64,000 bases of DNA, from the NCBI RefSeq assembly GCF_900129445.1, contig NZ_FQVT01000004.1:1-64000 (forward strand). The letters run 5' to 3'. This document shows positions 43,185-53,004 of this stretch, in pieces; position 1 is the first letter of the stretch, and the number at the start of each line of letters is the position of its first letter. The position numbers and the translations under genes were made by a program. The notes below the pieces were generated by a model. That model searched no databases, was not told where the DNA came from, and worked only from the letters and a program-made list of their open reading frames with translations. The stretch comes from Salegentibacter echinorum (GTDB lineage Bacteria > Bacteroidota > Bacteroidia > Flavobacteriales > Flavobacteriaceae).

Positions 43185-44723
43185 ATGGCAAAACAAGAAG
43201 ATTTTTTTAAAAATGTAATATCCCATGCTAAAGAGTATGGGTATATTTTTGCGTCTAGTGAAATCTACGACGGACTTAGCGCGGTTTATGATTACGGACA
43301 AAATGGAGCCGAACTCAAAAAAAACATCAAAGATTACTGGTGGAAAAGTATGGTGCAATTGCACCAGAATATTGTGGGCCTGGATGCCGCGATATTAATG
43401 CATCCTACCACCTGGAAAGCTTCCGGGCACGTAGATGCTTTTAATGATCCTTTAATTGATAACAAGGACTCCAAGAAGCGTTACCGGGCCGATGTTTTAG
43501 TAGAAGATCACGCTGAAAAAATCAACCAGAAGGCACAAAAAGAGATTAAAAAAGCGAAAAAACGCTTTGGGGATAAGTTTGATGAAGAAGAGTTTGTAAA
43601 CACCAATCCCAGGGTGATTCGTTATAAAAAAGAAGAAAAAGAAATACTTGAACGCCTGGCAAAATCCCTCACCGATGAAGATTTGGCAGATGTAAAGGCT
43701 TTAATTGAAGAGCTTGAAATCGCCTGTCCCGAGACCGGTTCTAAAAACTGGACAGATGTAAAGCAATTTAACCTCATGTTTGGGACAAAGTTAGGAGCAT
43801 CGGCAGATAGTGCTACAGATCTTTTTTTACGTCCCGAAACTGCCCAGGGTATTTTTGTGAATTTCTCTAATGTGCAGAAAACCGGACGAATGAAGATTCC
43901 CTTCGGAATTGCCCAAATAGGGAAAGCCTTTAGAAATGAAATTGTAGCGCGCCAATTTATTTTCCGCCAGCGGGAATTTGAACAAATGGAGATGCAATTT
44001 TTTGTACGCCCCGGGGAAGAACTAAAATGGTTTGAGCATTGGAAAGAAACTCGACAAAAATGGCATTCTTCTTTAGGACTGGGTGAAGAAAAATACCGTT
44101 TTCACGATCATGAGAAAATGGCGCACTATGCTAATGCTGCTACAGATATAGAGTTTGACTTTCCTTTTGGGTTTAAAGAATTGGAAGGAATTCATTCCCG
44201 AACAGATTTCGATTTAAAAGCACACGAAGAACATTCTGGGAAGAAATTACGTTTCTATGATCCTGAAATGAAAGAGAATTATGTGCCTTATGTAATTGAA
44301 ACTTCCATAGGTTTAGATCGTATGTTCCTCGCTGTATTTTCAGGTTCTCTAAAGGAAGAAGAACTGGAAGACGGAAAAACCAGAACAGTTTTAAAACTAC
44401 CGGCAGTGATAGCCCCAACCAAAGCAGCCGTGCTTCCATTAGTGAAGAAAGATGGTTTGCCAGAGCTTGCTAACGAAATTGTTGAGGAATTAAAATGGGA
44501 TTTTAGAGTTCAGTATGATGAAAAAGATGCGATTGGCCGTAGGTACCGTCGCCAGGATGCTGCGGGAACACCATTGTGTATCACTGTAGATCACGATTCT
44601 TTGGAAGACAAGAAAGTAACGATTCGTTACCGGGACACTATGGAGCAAAAACGAGTAGCGATTTCAGAATTAAAAGAACTTATTCAACAAGAAATAGATT
44701 TTAAACATTGGTTAAAAAAGTGA
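43185..44723 (+). CDS. glyS: Glycine--tRNA ligase (alpha2 type)
   Basis: The 512-residue class II synthetase is the homodimeric eukaryote/archaea-like type. Motif 2 lies in RPETAQGIFVNFSNV and GKAFRNEI, motif 3 in ETSIGLDRMFLAVF, and the anticodon-binding domain is at about 400-512. It charges tRNA-Gly. The start lies only 18 bases after the previous gene's terminator hairpin, and a TATTTTTG box (43173-43180) ends four bases before the ATG. Transcription may therefore start essentially at the ATG, or rely on readthrough. It is followed by its own terminator. Confidence 0.96.
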   Translation: MAKQEDFFKNVISHAKEYGYIFASSEIYDGLSAVYDYGQNGAELKKNIKDYWWKSMVQLHQNIVGLDAAILMHPTTWKASGHVDAFNDPLIDNKDSKKRYRADVLVEDHAEKINQKAQKEIKKAKKRFGDKFDEEEFVNTNPRVIRYKKEEKEILERLAKSLTDEDLADVKALIEELEIACPETGSKNWTDVKQFNLMFGTKLGASADSATDLFLRPETAQGIFVNFSNVQKTGRMKIPFGIAQIGKAFRNEIVARQFIFRQREFEQMEMQFFVRPGEELKWFEHWKETRQKWHSSLGLGEEKYRFHDHEKMAHYANAATDIEFDFPFGFKELEGIHSRTDFDLKAHEEHSGKKLRFYDPEMKENYVPYVIETSIGLDRMFLAVFSGSLKEEELEDGKTRTVLKLPAVIAPTKAAVLPLVKKDGLPELANEIVEELKWDFRVQYDEKDAIGRRYRRQDAAGTPLCITVDHDSLEDKKVTIRYRDTMEQKRVAISELKELIQQEIDFKHWLKK

Positions 44724-44785
44724 TTTTTTGGCTAATTAGTTATAGCAATTCTCTGAATTTTTAGAATGTATTTTTTAGATAAAGT

Positions 44786-44817
44786 GGAGCGATTAAGTAA
44801 TTAGTCGCTCCTTTTTT
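44786..44817 (+). terminator. Rho-independent terminator of glyS
   Basis: GGAGCGA (44786-44792) pairs with TCGCTCC (44805-44811), followed by TTTTTT. Confidence 0.9.
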
Positions 44818-44956
44818 ATTGAATAATATTTTGCTTCTTCAGTGACAATTTTTATAGCATTAATAAGGAAATGTAGTATTCCGTTTCCATTAGCAATATC
44901 GCTAAAAATCCAAAACCCGAGATAATTTTCAACGGAACAAGGTGGAATAAGTTTAG

Positions 44957-44986
44957 TTTGTTTATTTTTAAAACATCATAGCTTTG
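44957..44986 (+). promoter_or_regulatory. Promoter of the T9SS cargo gene
   Basis: TTTG (44957-44960), 18 bases, TAGCTTTG (44979-44986), matching both promoter halves. The box ends 11 bases before the ATG, giving a very short leader. Confidence 0.68.
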
Positions 44987-44997
44987 AACATCTTGGA

Positions 44998-47973
44998 ATG
45001 AAACACTATTATCTTCTTTTAATCTTTATTTTTGGGTTCTTTATTACAGCTTTCGGACAGGACAGAGAAAGCTCCGGGCCTGTGCATATAGACTCTGCCA
45101 GGGTAGTACCCTCGTTTTCCATGACAAAACGAAAAATAATTCCGCCTTCCAAAAAGTTTAAAATATACAATCCGCGGAATAGAGGGATAAACAAGATAGT
45201 TCCGGGAAAAGGGCTACCTAAAACCAAAGATGAGGCTATTCAAACAAAAATGGGGGAAATCCCCCTAAAATCACCAAAATTTACTTTCGAAGCTGTTTCT
45301 ACCCAGGCAACTCCTACAGATCCCACCGGATCGGCAGGTCCCAATCATTACGTAAATGGATGGAATTCGGCATTTTCAATTTTCGATAAATCCGGAAAAC
45401 AAATTTTACCACCTAGTTCCCTGGCTAGTATTGGTGGTGAATTCACTAATGAAACTTTAGGCGATCCCATTATTCTATACGATGAATTTGCCGATCGCTT
45501 TATCATCTCTCAATTTAGCGATACGCCAGAAAGTTTTCTCGTCGCTATTTCACAAGGCCCAAATCCTGTTACAGACGGTTGGTACACTTATAGGTTTACT
45601 ACCAATGGTGTTTTACCAGATTATCCCAAGATCTCGGTGTGGGGAGATGCTTATTATATTACTACTAATAAATCTTCAAAAACCGCTTCTGAGAGTCCCG
45701 TGGTTTATGCAATTGAACGTGATGCGATCCTGGCAGGTAAAACAGCCAAATTTCTGTCTTTTCCTTTGCCCGGGATTAGAACCAACGGCTTCTACAGTCC
45801 GGCGGGCTTCTCTGGAATCGGTGAAAATATTCCACCGCGTGGCAATTCGCCTATCGTTTATTTACAGGACGACGCCTGGGCAGGGGTAAATGAAGATCAT
45901 TTAAAAATTTGGTTAATTAATGTAGATTGGAATAATCCTGAAAACTCTAACATTGCTGAGTCACAAGAGCTGGCAAGTGCAGAAGGTGTGAGTGCCTTTA
46001 CAGCGACTTTTGATGGTGGTGCATTTTCCAATCTTTCCCAGCCGGGGGACGATACGCCAGATGTTGATGTGCTACAGGCCACTATGATGTATATGACAAC
46101 CTATCGGAAATTTCCTAATTATAATTCGGTGGTTATGAATTTTGTAGTAGACATAGATCCAACCGCTGCAGAACACGCGGCGATTCGTTGGTATGAATTG
46201 AGACAGCGACAAGATGGTGGTCCCTGGGAGGTATATCAGGAAGGGACTTATGCTCCAGATAACAGCGATCGTTTTAGCGCCAGTATTGGTATGGATGCCA
46301 ATGGAAATATAGCCATGGGCTATACCGTTCTAAATGACAATCCTGCTAACCCCGTTTTTCCATCGCTGCGTTATACCGGGAGGTATGCGGACGATCCCGT
46401 TGGAGTGATGACCTTTGAGGAGCAAAGTATAGTTGAAGGCGAAAGTCCCAATCCCAACACGAGGTATGGTGATTATTCTCACCTTAGCGTAGATGCAGAC
46501 GACGGACTCACCTTTTGGTATAATGGTGAGTATTTTGTTGGGACCCTTAGAAAAAACCGGGTAGGGGTGTTTAAACTTGCCCCCGATTTTGATAACGATT
46601 TAGGGATAGTAAGTCTGGTAGCGCCAAACAACTCCAGTCTTAGTGCCAATGAAGCACTCACTGTAAAGATTCGAAATTTTGGACGTAATGCGCAATCAGG
46701 TTTTGAGGTGAGTTATCGTTTGGATAATGGAGCAGAAGTAACCGAAACTTTTACTAAAAGTATTCCGGCTACGAGTGCCGTAGAGTTTACTTTTTCTGAA
46801 AAATTAGATCTTTCGGAAGTTGGAGAAACTTATAATTTTCAATTTTACACCAGTCTTAAGAATGATGCTAATAGAGAGAATGATACTTTAGTTAAGAAGA
46901 TTAAGAACCTGCCGCCAAAAGATATAGGAGTCACTTCTATTGACGCCCCGCAAACCGAAGAAAATTTAGGTACTTCTGAAGAAATTACCGTAAGTATAGA
47001 GAATTTTGGTGGAGAACCACAAGAAGATTTTACGGTTTTCTATCAAATAGGAAACAATGCGCCAATAACTGAGACTTTTACTGAAAGCCTACCGGTAGGG
47101 GGGATTGTCGTTTATACTTTTAATCAAACTGCAGATATTTCACCCTCGGGGAGTTATGAAATCACTGCAGGCACCAGGTTAGAGAATGATTTTGATCCTA
47201 CCAATGATAATACTGTAAAAAGTGTGGCCAATTTAGATTGTATTCCAGAGGGCGCCGATTGTAGTTTTGGTGACGGCATTGCTTTTTTCGAGCTAAATGA
47301 AATTTTAAATGAGCGTATTCCTTGCGGTAACGGTTATGCAGATTTTATTGATTTAACTGCAAATCTAGATAGGTCTAAAAGTAATTTTACGGTTTCACTA
47401 CAATCCCTATTTGGAGAAACCACGAAACCTAATGATGAAAAATTTTCGCTGTGGATAGACCTTAATGATGATGCTGTTTTTAGCGAAGACGAGCTTTTAA
47501 TTAATGCTGAAGTAATTCCAGAGGCGAATACCTGGTTCTCTTATGAGTTTAGTCTGCCACAAGACGCAAAATTAGGGCAACATTTATTGCGCATTAGGGC
47601 TGGTGATACCAGTTATGATGGCGATTTAAACAATCCCTGTGAAGTTATGGAATATGGTACAACGCATGATTATTCGGTAAATATCACCGATTCAACATTA
47701 GATATTGAAGACTTTATTTTAGAGGAAGCAGAACTGGTTGTGGTTTCTGGGAAGAACAAACAGTTTAGGATTATCATGGAAACCGATTATGAGGAAACCT
47801 TAAGAATTACTGTTCACGATATTTTGGGCCAGAAATTATTAGAAAATCAGGTGGAAAATAATGGTTCCGGTTATGTTTATGAACTCGATATGTCATACGC
47901 CGCCCGGGGTGTTTATCTTGTTAGGGTTGGAACCAGGAAAGTAGGAAAAGTAAAGCGCTTTATAGTAAAATAA
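44998..47973 (+). CDS. Large secreted protein with CARDB-like, GEVED-like and T9SS type A sorting domains
   Basis: The 991-residue protein starts with a signal peptide (YLLLIFIFGFFITAFG). The region of about 90-540 is an unclassified, probably propeller-like domain (TPTDPTGSAGPNHYVNGWNS, GDYSHLSVDADDGLTFWYNG). Two CARDB-like Ig repeats follow (about 545-650 and 655-745; SLVAPNNSSLSANEALTVKI and DIGVTSIDAPQTEENLG). Next comes a GEVED-like domain (about 790-890; FSLWIDLNDDAVFSEDE). A C-terminal T9SS type A tail (about 905-991, ending KVGKVKRFIVK) should direct export across the outer membrane. Its function on the cell surface is unknown. Confidence 0.87.
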   Translation: MKHYYLLLIFIFGFFITAFGQDRESSGPVHIDSARVVPSFSMTKRKIIPPSKKFKIYNPRNRGINKIVPGKGLPKTKDEAIQTKMGEIPLKSPKFTFEAVSTQATPTDPTGSAGPNHYVNGWNSAFSIFDKSGKQILPPSSLASIGGEFTNETLGDPIILYDEFADRFIISQFSDTPESFLVAISQGPNPVTDGWYTYRFTTNGVLPDYPKISVWGDAYYITTNKSSKTASESPVVYAIERDAILAGKTAKFLSFPLPGIRTNGFYSPAGFSGIGENIPPRGNSPIVYLQDDAWAGVNEDHLKIWLINVDWNNPENSNIAESQELASAEGVSAFTATFDGGAFSNLSQPGDDTPDVDVLQATMMYMTTYRKFPNYNSVVMNFVVDIDPTAAEHAAIRWYELRQRQDGGPWEVYQEGTYAPDNSDRFSASIGMDANGNIAMGYTVLNDNPANPVFPSLRYTGRYADDPVGVMTFEEQSIVEGESPNPNTRYGDYSHLSVDADDGLTFWYNGEYFVGTLRKNRVGVFKLAPDFDNDLGIVSLVAPNNSSLSANEALTVKIRNFGRNAQSGFEVSYRLDNGAEVTETFTKSIPATSAVEFTFSEKLDLSEVGETYNFQFYTSLKNDANRENDTLVKKIKNLPPKDIGVTSIDAPQTEENLGTSEEITVSIENFGGEPQEDFTVFYQIGNNAPITETFTESLPVGGIVVYTFNQTADISPSGSYEITAGTRLENDFDPTNDNTVKSVANLDCIPEGADCSFGDGIAFFELNEILNERIPCGNGYADFIDLTANLDRSKSNFTVSLQSLFGETTKPNDEKFSLWIDLNDDAVFSEDELLINAEVIPEANTWFSYEFSLPQDAKLGQHLLRIRAGDTSYDGDLNNPCEVMEYGTTHDYSVNITDSTLDIEDFILEEAELVVVSGKNKQFRIIMETDYEETLRITVHDILGQKLLENQVENNGSGYVYELDMSYAARGVYLVRVGTRKVGKVKRFIVK

Positions 47974-47978
47974 ATAGA

Positions 47979-48530
47979 TTGAAAACTCAGGAATTTATAG
48001 ACCGCGTAGAAGAGCTTAGTATAAAATTTAGCCGAGAATTTGGTCATTGTGATCTTGCTACACTAAATTTTAAGCCCGATGAAAAATCCTGGAGTATTGC
48101 TCAGATCCTGGCTCATTTAATAAAAGTAAACGAATCTTATTTTCCTTTATTTACGCAGCTTCAGGAGGGGAAATATTCGCTTCCTGTAACCGGAAGAATA
48201 GGATTCGTGGTAAATTTCTTCGGAAAAACGCTCTTAAAGTCGGTACAACCGGAAACAAAAAAGAAATCCAGCACTGTCCCGGGTTGGAAACCTGCAAAAG
48301 AAACATTTTCAGAAGAAATATTGATTGAGTTTAACGAAGTTCAGGAAGCTTTGAAGAATCATATTGAGAATTCTGAAGTTCTGCTTCATCAAAAAGCAAT
48401 CATCTCATCCCCGGCCAATAAGTTTATTGTCTATCGTTTAGAAACGGCTTTTCAAATTTTAGTGGCACACGAAGAACGTCATTTTCAGCAAGCCAAAAGA
48501 GTACTTGAAATTGAGCAATCCCACTTGTAA
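47979..48530 (+). CDS. DinB-family four-helix-bundle protein
   Basis: The 183-residue protein has the DinB_2-type layout: KSWSIAQILAHLIKVNESYF with a conserved His and a late VAHEERHFQQAKRV with the H-x3-H pair. Together they would build a three-His metal site. The start is TTG, 5 bases after the stop of the T9SS cargo gene. Bases between the two genes are too few for a promoter, so they are probably co-transcribed, although a functional link is not evident. The substrate is unknown. Confidence 0.85.
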   Translation: MKTQEFIDRVEELSIKFSREFGHCDLATLNFKPDEKSWSIAQILAHLIKVNESYFPLFTQLQEGKYSLPVTGRIGFVVNFFGKTLLKSVQPETKKKSSTVPGWKPAKETFSEEILIEFNEVQEALKNHIENSEVLLHQKAIISSPANKFIVYRLETAFQILVAHEERHFQQAKRVLEIEQSHL

Positions 48531-48571
48531 ATCTTAGTTTTAGCCTTATTTTTGGGGAAAATTGATTTTTA

Positions 48572-49342
48572 ATGAAGATTATTTCCTACAACGTAAACGG
48601 AATTAGGGCAGCTGTAAGAAAAGGCTTTTTAGATTGGGTACAACAGGCGAATCCAGATGTGGTTTGTCTTCAGGAGATAAAAGCCCAACCCGAACAGCTA
48701 AATCTGGACGAATTTGAAGAAGCCGGTTATCCTTATCACTACTGGTACCCCGCGCAAAAGAAAGGTTATAGCGGCGTGGCGATTTTAAGCAAACATAAGC
48801 CTTTGCATATAGAATATGGCACCGGCATAGATTATATGGATTTTGAAGGCCGTACAATCCGTGCCGATTTTGAGGATTTTTCGGTGATAAGTTTGTATTT
48901 ACCCTCGGGTACTAATATCGCACGTTTGGAACATAAACTGCAGTTTATGGATGATTTTCAGCAATATATAGACAATTTAAAACAAGATTTCCCCAATTTA
49001 ATAATTTCAGGAGATTATAACATTTGTCATGAGGCCATAGATATTCACGATCCTGTTAGGCTTAAAAACACATCGGGATTCCTGCCGGTAGAGCGCAAAT
49101 GGATCGATAATTTTATGAAAAGCGGCTTTATAGATTCTTTTAGGCATTTTAATAAAGAAGGCGATAACTATTCGTGGTGGAGTTACCGCGCCAATGCCCG
49201 CAACAATAACAAAGGCTGGCGTATAGATTATAATTTGGTTGCTGAGCCGTTACAAGAAAAACTAAAACGCGCCGTTATATTACCGGAAGCAAAACACAGC
49301 GATCATTGTCCTGTTTTGGTAGAATTGGCTTCCGAATTTTAA
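48572..49342 (+). CDS. xth: Exodeoxyribonuclease III
   Basis: The 256-residue EEP-fold nuclease has SYNVNGIRAAVRKGF at the N terminus, the metal-binding Glu in CLQEIKAQ (E35), SGDYNICH near 148 and the catalytic SDHCPV (D244, H245) at the end. It processes abasic sites and 3' blocks in base-excision repair. The stop codon lies in a 30-base element also found at the gldE stop. The gene follows the DinB gene at 41 bases. Confidence 0.93.
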   Translation: MKIISYNVNGIRAAVRKGFLDWVQQANPDVVCLQEIKAQPEQLNLDEFEEAGYPYHYWYPAQKKGYSGVAILSKHKPLHIEYGTGIDYMDFEGRTIRADFEDFSVISLYLPSGTNIARLEHKLQFMDDFQQYIDNLKQDFPNLIISGDYNICHEAIDIHDPVRLKNTSGFLPVERKWIDNFMKSGFIDSFRHFNKEGDNYSWWSYRANARNNNKGWRIDYNLVAEPLQEKLKRAVILPEAKHSDHCPVLVELASEF

Positions 49343-49368
49343 TCGCGGGGCGATAGACAGAGATTTAA
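49339..49368 (+). repeat. Stop-codon-linked repeat, copy 2
   Basis: Matches 27 of 30 bases of 11461-11490. The exonuclease III stop is inside it. Unlike copy 1, the following sequence (tttgcggggtat) does not pair, so terminator action is unlikely here. Confidence 0.55.
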
Positions 49369-49416
49369 TTTGCGGGGTATGCTTTATAGTTTTATGAATA
49401 CCGACTTATATTAAAA

Positions 49417-50373
49417 ATGAACAAGATGAGAAAATTAGGTGTTTTAATGATTTCAGGAGTTTTTATGTTGAACTCCTGTGTTTCTCCTAAAGATTATAAA
49501 TCCCTGGAAGGGAGGCACGCCGATTTAAAAAGGGAAAATCGAGATTTGCAGGCCGATATGGAAAAATATAAAAACCTGGAGGAGGATTTTTCTAATTTAG
49601 AAGAAGACTATAAAGCGGCAGCCGCAGAACGGGACCGTTTAAAAGATGAGCTAGCAAGTACGGAGAGAAGCTATAAAAACCTGAAAAATTCTTATGATGC
49701 TTTAGAGGAAAACAGTTCTGCCGCTATTTCAGAGAATTCCCGGCAAAATAGGGAGTTACTGGCACAGCTGGAAGAAAAGGAAGAGGCTTTATCTAAAGAG
49801 CAGGAACGATTAGAAAAGCTTAAACGCGATTTGGAAGCTCGGTCTAAAAGAGTTGATGAGTTAGAAAGCCTTATCGCTGCCAAAGATGCTAAAATGAACG
49901 CTTTAAAAGACGCGATTTCCAAAGCTTTAACCAATTTTGAAGGCAAAGGTTTAACCGTAGAACAGCGGGATGGCAAAGTGTATGTTTCTATGGAAAATAA
50001 ATTACTGTTCAGCTCGGGCAGCTGGGCGGTAAATGCTGAAGGTAGGCAGGCAGTAAAGCAATTAGGGCAGGTTTTAGCGCAAAATTCAGACATTGCGGTT
50101 TTAATTGAAGGTCATACCGATAATGTACCCTATAACGGAAGCGGAGCACTAAAAGATAATTGGGACCTTTCTACCAAAAGAGCGACGTCTATCGTTCAAA
50201 TATTAAAAGAGAACAATAATATAGATCCGCAAAACCTTACCGCCGCCGGTCGCGGGGAATATGCACCGGTGGCAACTAATGAAACAGCTGCGGGACGGGC
50301 AAAAAACCGAAGAATTGAGGTGATTTTAACACCAAAATTGGATGAGGTTACTAAATTGCTAAACGAAGAATAA
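49417..50373 (+). CDS. OmpA-family lipoprotein with long coiled coil
   Basis: The 318-residue protein has a lipoprotein signal (VLMISGVFMLNSC, C21) and a coiled coil of about 30-170 (LKRENRDLQADMEKYKNL). An OmpA-like peptidoglycan-binding domain follows at about 190-310, with LIEGHTDNVPY, LSTKRATSIVQIL and GRAKNRRIEVILTP. It should tether the outer membrane to the peptidoglycan. The coiled coil gives it unusual reach. The following aldo/keto reductase begins 26 bases downstream. Confidence 0.9.
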   Translation: MNKMRKLGVLMISGVFMLNSCVSPKDYKSLEGRHADLKRENRDLQADMEKYKNLEEDFSNLEEDYKAAAAERDRLKDELASTERSYKNLKNSYDALEENSSAAISENSRQNRELLAQLEEKEEALSKEQERLEKLKRDLEARSKRVDELESLIAAKDAKMNALKDAISKALTNFEGKGLTVEQRDGKVYVSMENKLLFSSGSWAVNAEGRQAVKQLGQVLAQNSDIAVLIEGHTDNVPYNGSGALKDNWDLSTKRATSIVQILKENNNIDPQNLTAAGRGEYAPVATNETAAGRAKNRRIEVILTPKLDEVTKLLNEE

Positions 50374-50399
50374 TATTAATAATTGCTGAAGAAAAATTA

Positions 50400-51437
50400 A
50401 TGAAATACACCAGCCTTCCCAACACCGATATTAAAGTTAGTAAAATTTGCCTGGGAACCATGACCTGGGGACAACAGAATACTGAAGCCGAAGGTCATGC
50501 ACAAATAGATTTTGCCCGCGAAAAAGGAATAAATTTTTTAGATACGGCAGAGATGTATGCCGTGCCGGCTAAAGCCGAAACCCAGGGCCGCACCGAAGAA
50601 ATTATTGGCACCTGGTTTAAGAGAACAGGGAAAAGGGAAGATGTAGTGTTGGCTTCAAAAGTGGCCGGTCCCAGTGAAGGAATGAAGCATATTCGCGAGA
50701 ACCTGGGCTTCACGAAAGAAGGCATTAGGGATGCCTTGCATAAAAGTTTAAAGCGACTACAAACCAATTATATTGACCTGTATCAATTGCACTGGCCCGA
50801 GCGAAATAGTAATTTCTTTGGAAAAAGAGGTTATGAGCACAAGCCAGATGAAGCCTGGGAAGACAATTTTAAAGAAGTTTTGGAAACTTTAGATCATTTT
50901 ATAAAACAGGGAAAAATACGACAAGTTGGACTTTCTAATGAATCTCCCTTTGGAGTGATGCGGTTTCTGGAAGAGGCGAGAAAACACAATCTTCCAAAAA
51001 TGATTACCGTACAGAATCCCTATAATTTAATTAACAGAAAGGATGAAATTGGTCTTACCGAAGTCTTACACCGCGAGAAGATAGGTTTGTTTCCCTATTC
51101 CCCGCTGGGAATGGGCACTTTAAGTGGAAAGCACTTAAACGGGGTTGTGGAAAACTCGAGATTAGGTTTGTTTCCGCAGTATAAGAGATACTCTGGTGAA
51201 CAGGCGGTAAAAGCAACCAGGGCGTATAGTGAAATTGCAAAAAAGCACAATCTAAATTTTGCCCAAATGTCTTTGGCGTTTGTGAATACGCGTCCTTTTG
51301 TGACCAGCAATATTATTGGAGCGACTTCTTTAGAACAACTTAAAGAAAATATTGACAGTATAAATTTAGAGCTTTCCGAAGAAATATTAAAAGAGATCAA
51401 TAGCATACACGAAACTTATCCTAATCCAGCACCCTAA
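50400..51437 (+). CDS. Aldo/keto reductase (Tas-like)
   Basis: The 345-residue NADPH-dependent reductase has the tetrad D48 and Y53 in FLDTAEMY, K87 in LASKVAG and H131 in YQLHWPE. The C-terminal NADP-binding GATSLEQLKENI is also present. It resembles E. coli Tas and YeaE-type reductases in having the inserted FFGKRGYEHKPD loop. The substrate is unknown. Its last four bases overlap the convergent M23 peptidase gene. It follows the OmpA-like gene closely and may share its transcript. Confidence 0.9.
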   Translation: MKYTSLPNTDIKVSKICLGTMTWGQQNTEAEGHAQIDFAREKGINFLDTAEMYAVPAKAETQGRTEEIIGTWFKRTGKREDVVLASKVAGPSEGMKHIRENLGFTKEGIRDALHKSLKRLQTNYIDLYQLHWPERNSNFFGKRGYEHKPDEAWEDNFKEVLETLDHFIKQGKIRQVGLSNESPFGVMRFLEEARKHNLPKMITVQNPYNLINRKDEIGLTEVLHREKIGLFPYSPLGMGTLSGKHLNGVVENSRLGLFPQYKRYSGEQAVKATRAYSEIAKKHNLNFAQMSLAFVNTRPFVTSNIIGATSLEQLKENIDSINLELSEEILKEINSIHETYPNPAP

Positions 51438-52594
51438 TTTATAGATTCCTGTGACAGTGGATTTTGGAATCTCACCAAACTCTCATGAATAAAAGAAGCT
51501 TGATTGTTTGAAGTTCTAATATGAAACCAATTCTTAGATTTTCCGAGAAGCTGTAAGGTGTCACCGGCCTTCGCGGTGTTTAAAATTACCGAACCAGCAG
51601 TTGTTGGTCGGTTTCTAAGATTAGCCTTACTACTGCCCACAATTAAGTGGAGAGCTGTAATTTCTGAAATAGACTGATTAGTCTCGCTTTTTTCAGTTTT
51701 GTAAACAAAGTACAAGGGGTTTATAGCACCGCCATAGCCTTTATAAATACCAAAGTGGAGATGAGGAGCGGTGGTTTTTGCGTTTCCCGTGTTCCCAACA
51801 AAACCTAAGGTGTCGCCCCGTTTTACATTTCCTGAAACATTGGCAATACTATCTAAATGGGCATAATAAAGCAATTGCCTGCGTTTGCGGTCGCGTAGCC
51901 AAACCTGTTTGCCTCCCAATCCTTTTTCCCCGGTAAAACCAATTCGACCGTCGGTGGCGGCTAATACGGGAGTGCCGCGCCTGGCAAAAATATCTATTCC
52001 CTCGTGGCTCCTGGCGCCACCGTCACGATTTGCACCCCAATAACTTTGAATATTGGCATTGTTCGCTCCACTTACCGGAAAGAGATAAGCAGGTTTTTTC
52101 TCTATTTCTATGACAAACCTGGTATGTGCTTCAATTTCAGGTTGAATGACTAGTTTGTAAGTCGCCGATTTTTCTGCTTCAAATTTTAAATTTTTCTTCT
52201 GAAAATCGGTGCCGGTAACTTTCTTAAATTCAGGAATGCTGTCATTGGTTTTTTCAAAAAGTTCAGCAAAAATTAGTTGGTTTACGGAATCGGTTTTTAT
52301 ACTAAGATCGAGCACTTCGCCAGGCTGTAAATGAATTTCATAAGAATAAACCGGGAAACTTTTGGGAAAGAATTTACCGGTTTCAGCATAAGGAAGCGTT
52401 ACACTAACACTATCCTGAAAAGCGGTTTTAGCCGAATTCTCCCAAATCTCAAACAATTCATTTGAAATATTAAAATTGCGTTTATACTGTTCTTTTGCGG
52501 TTGGATTAGTTATAAAATCTGATGCTTTATCCAAGTGCGAACAGCCGCAGATAATCAGGGTAAATAATAAGCTTAAGGTTTTCAACTGCTTCAT
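51434..52594 (-). CDS. M23 family metallopeptidase lipoprotein with SH3 domain
   Basis: The 386-residue protein has a lipoprotein signal (LLFTLIICGC), an N-terminal beta domain and the LytM/M23 zinc site in SHEGIDIFARRG and APHLHFGIYKG. A C-terminal bacterial SH3 domain follows (about 310-375, LRNRPTTAGSVI and NWFHIRTSNNQASFIH). It should cut peptidoglycan cross-links in the periplasm, with the SH3 part binding the wall. It overlaps the convergent aldo/keto reductase gene by 4 bases. Confidence 0.92.
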   Translation of the reverse strand: MKQLKTLSLLFTLIICGCSHLDKASDFITNPTAKEQYKRNFNISNELFEIWENSAKTAFQDSVSVTLPYAETGKFFPKSFPVYSYEIHLQPGEVLDLSIKTDSVNQLIFAELFEKTNDSIPEFKKVTGTDFQKKNLKFEAEKSATYKLVIQPEIEAHTRFVIEIEKKPAYLFPVSGANNANIQSYWGANRDGGARSHEGIDIFARRGTPVLAATDGRIGFTGEKGLGGKQVWLRDRKRRQLLYYAHLDSIANVSGNVKRGDTLGFVGNTGNAKTTAPHLHFGIYKGYGGAINPLYFVYKTEKSETNQSISEITALHLIVGSSKANLRNRPTTAGSVILNTAKAGDTLQLLGKSKNWFHIRTSNNQASFIHESLVRFQNPLSQESIN

Positions 52595-53004
52595 AGAAAT
52601 TCGTTTCCAGGGAATATAAAGCAGAAATTATACCAGATATTTTCAAAATTTCAGTACGCAATAATAGTTTTCAGGTTTATTTTTTACAGCTTCAAAAGCA
52701 CGCTTTTGATTACCAATTTTTATTTTCTAGAGCCTACTAATATTTCATAATCGGATTTTTTTTAATGCACTTATATACAACAAACTAAGTTTGGTCTTCA
52801 CATGATCGTTGAGCAAGTAGGGAAGTTTGTTAGTCTAAGCAGGCAATTTTTACATATTATGCTTTGAAGTGAAGAGAATTCAGTTTTGGAAAAATCTTTT
52901 TGTTAAGTTTTTTAAAAATGAATGGTGTTGAACCCATAAATTGTAGATTAGTAATTTTAATTCTGTAATAAGGTTAGGTTTAAATTAATAATACTGATAA
53001 AAAT
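52595..53004. other. 410-bp intergenic region between M23 peptidase and AI-2E family permease
   Basis: No gene is seen. It is AT-rich, with one TAAGTTTG box on the plus strand (52796-52803) about 200 bases before the permease and no TTG at the -33 distance. No repeat family was recognised. Confidence 0.4.
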
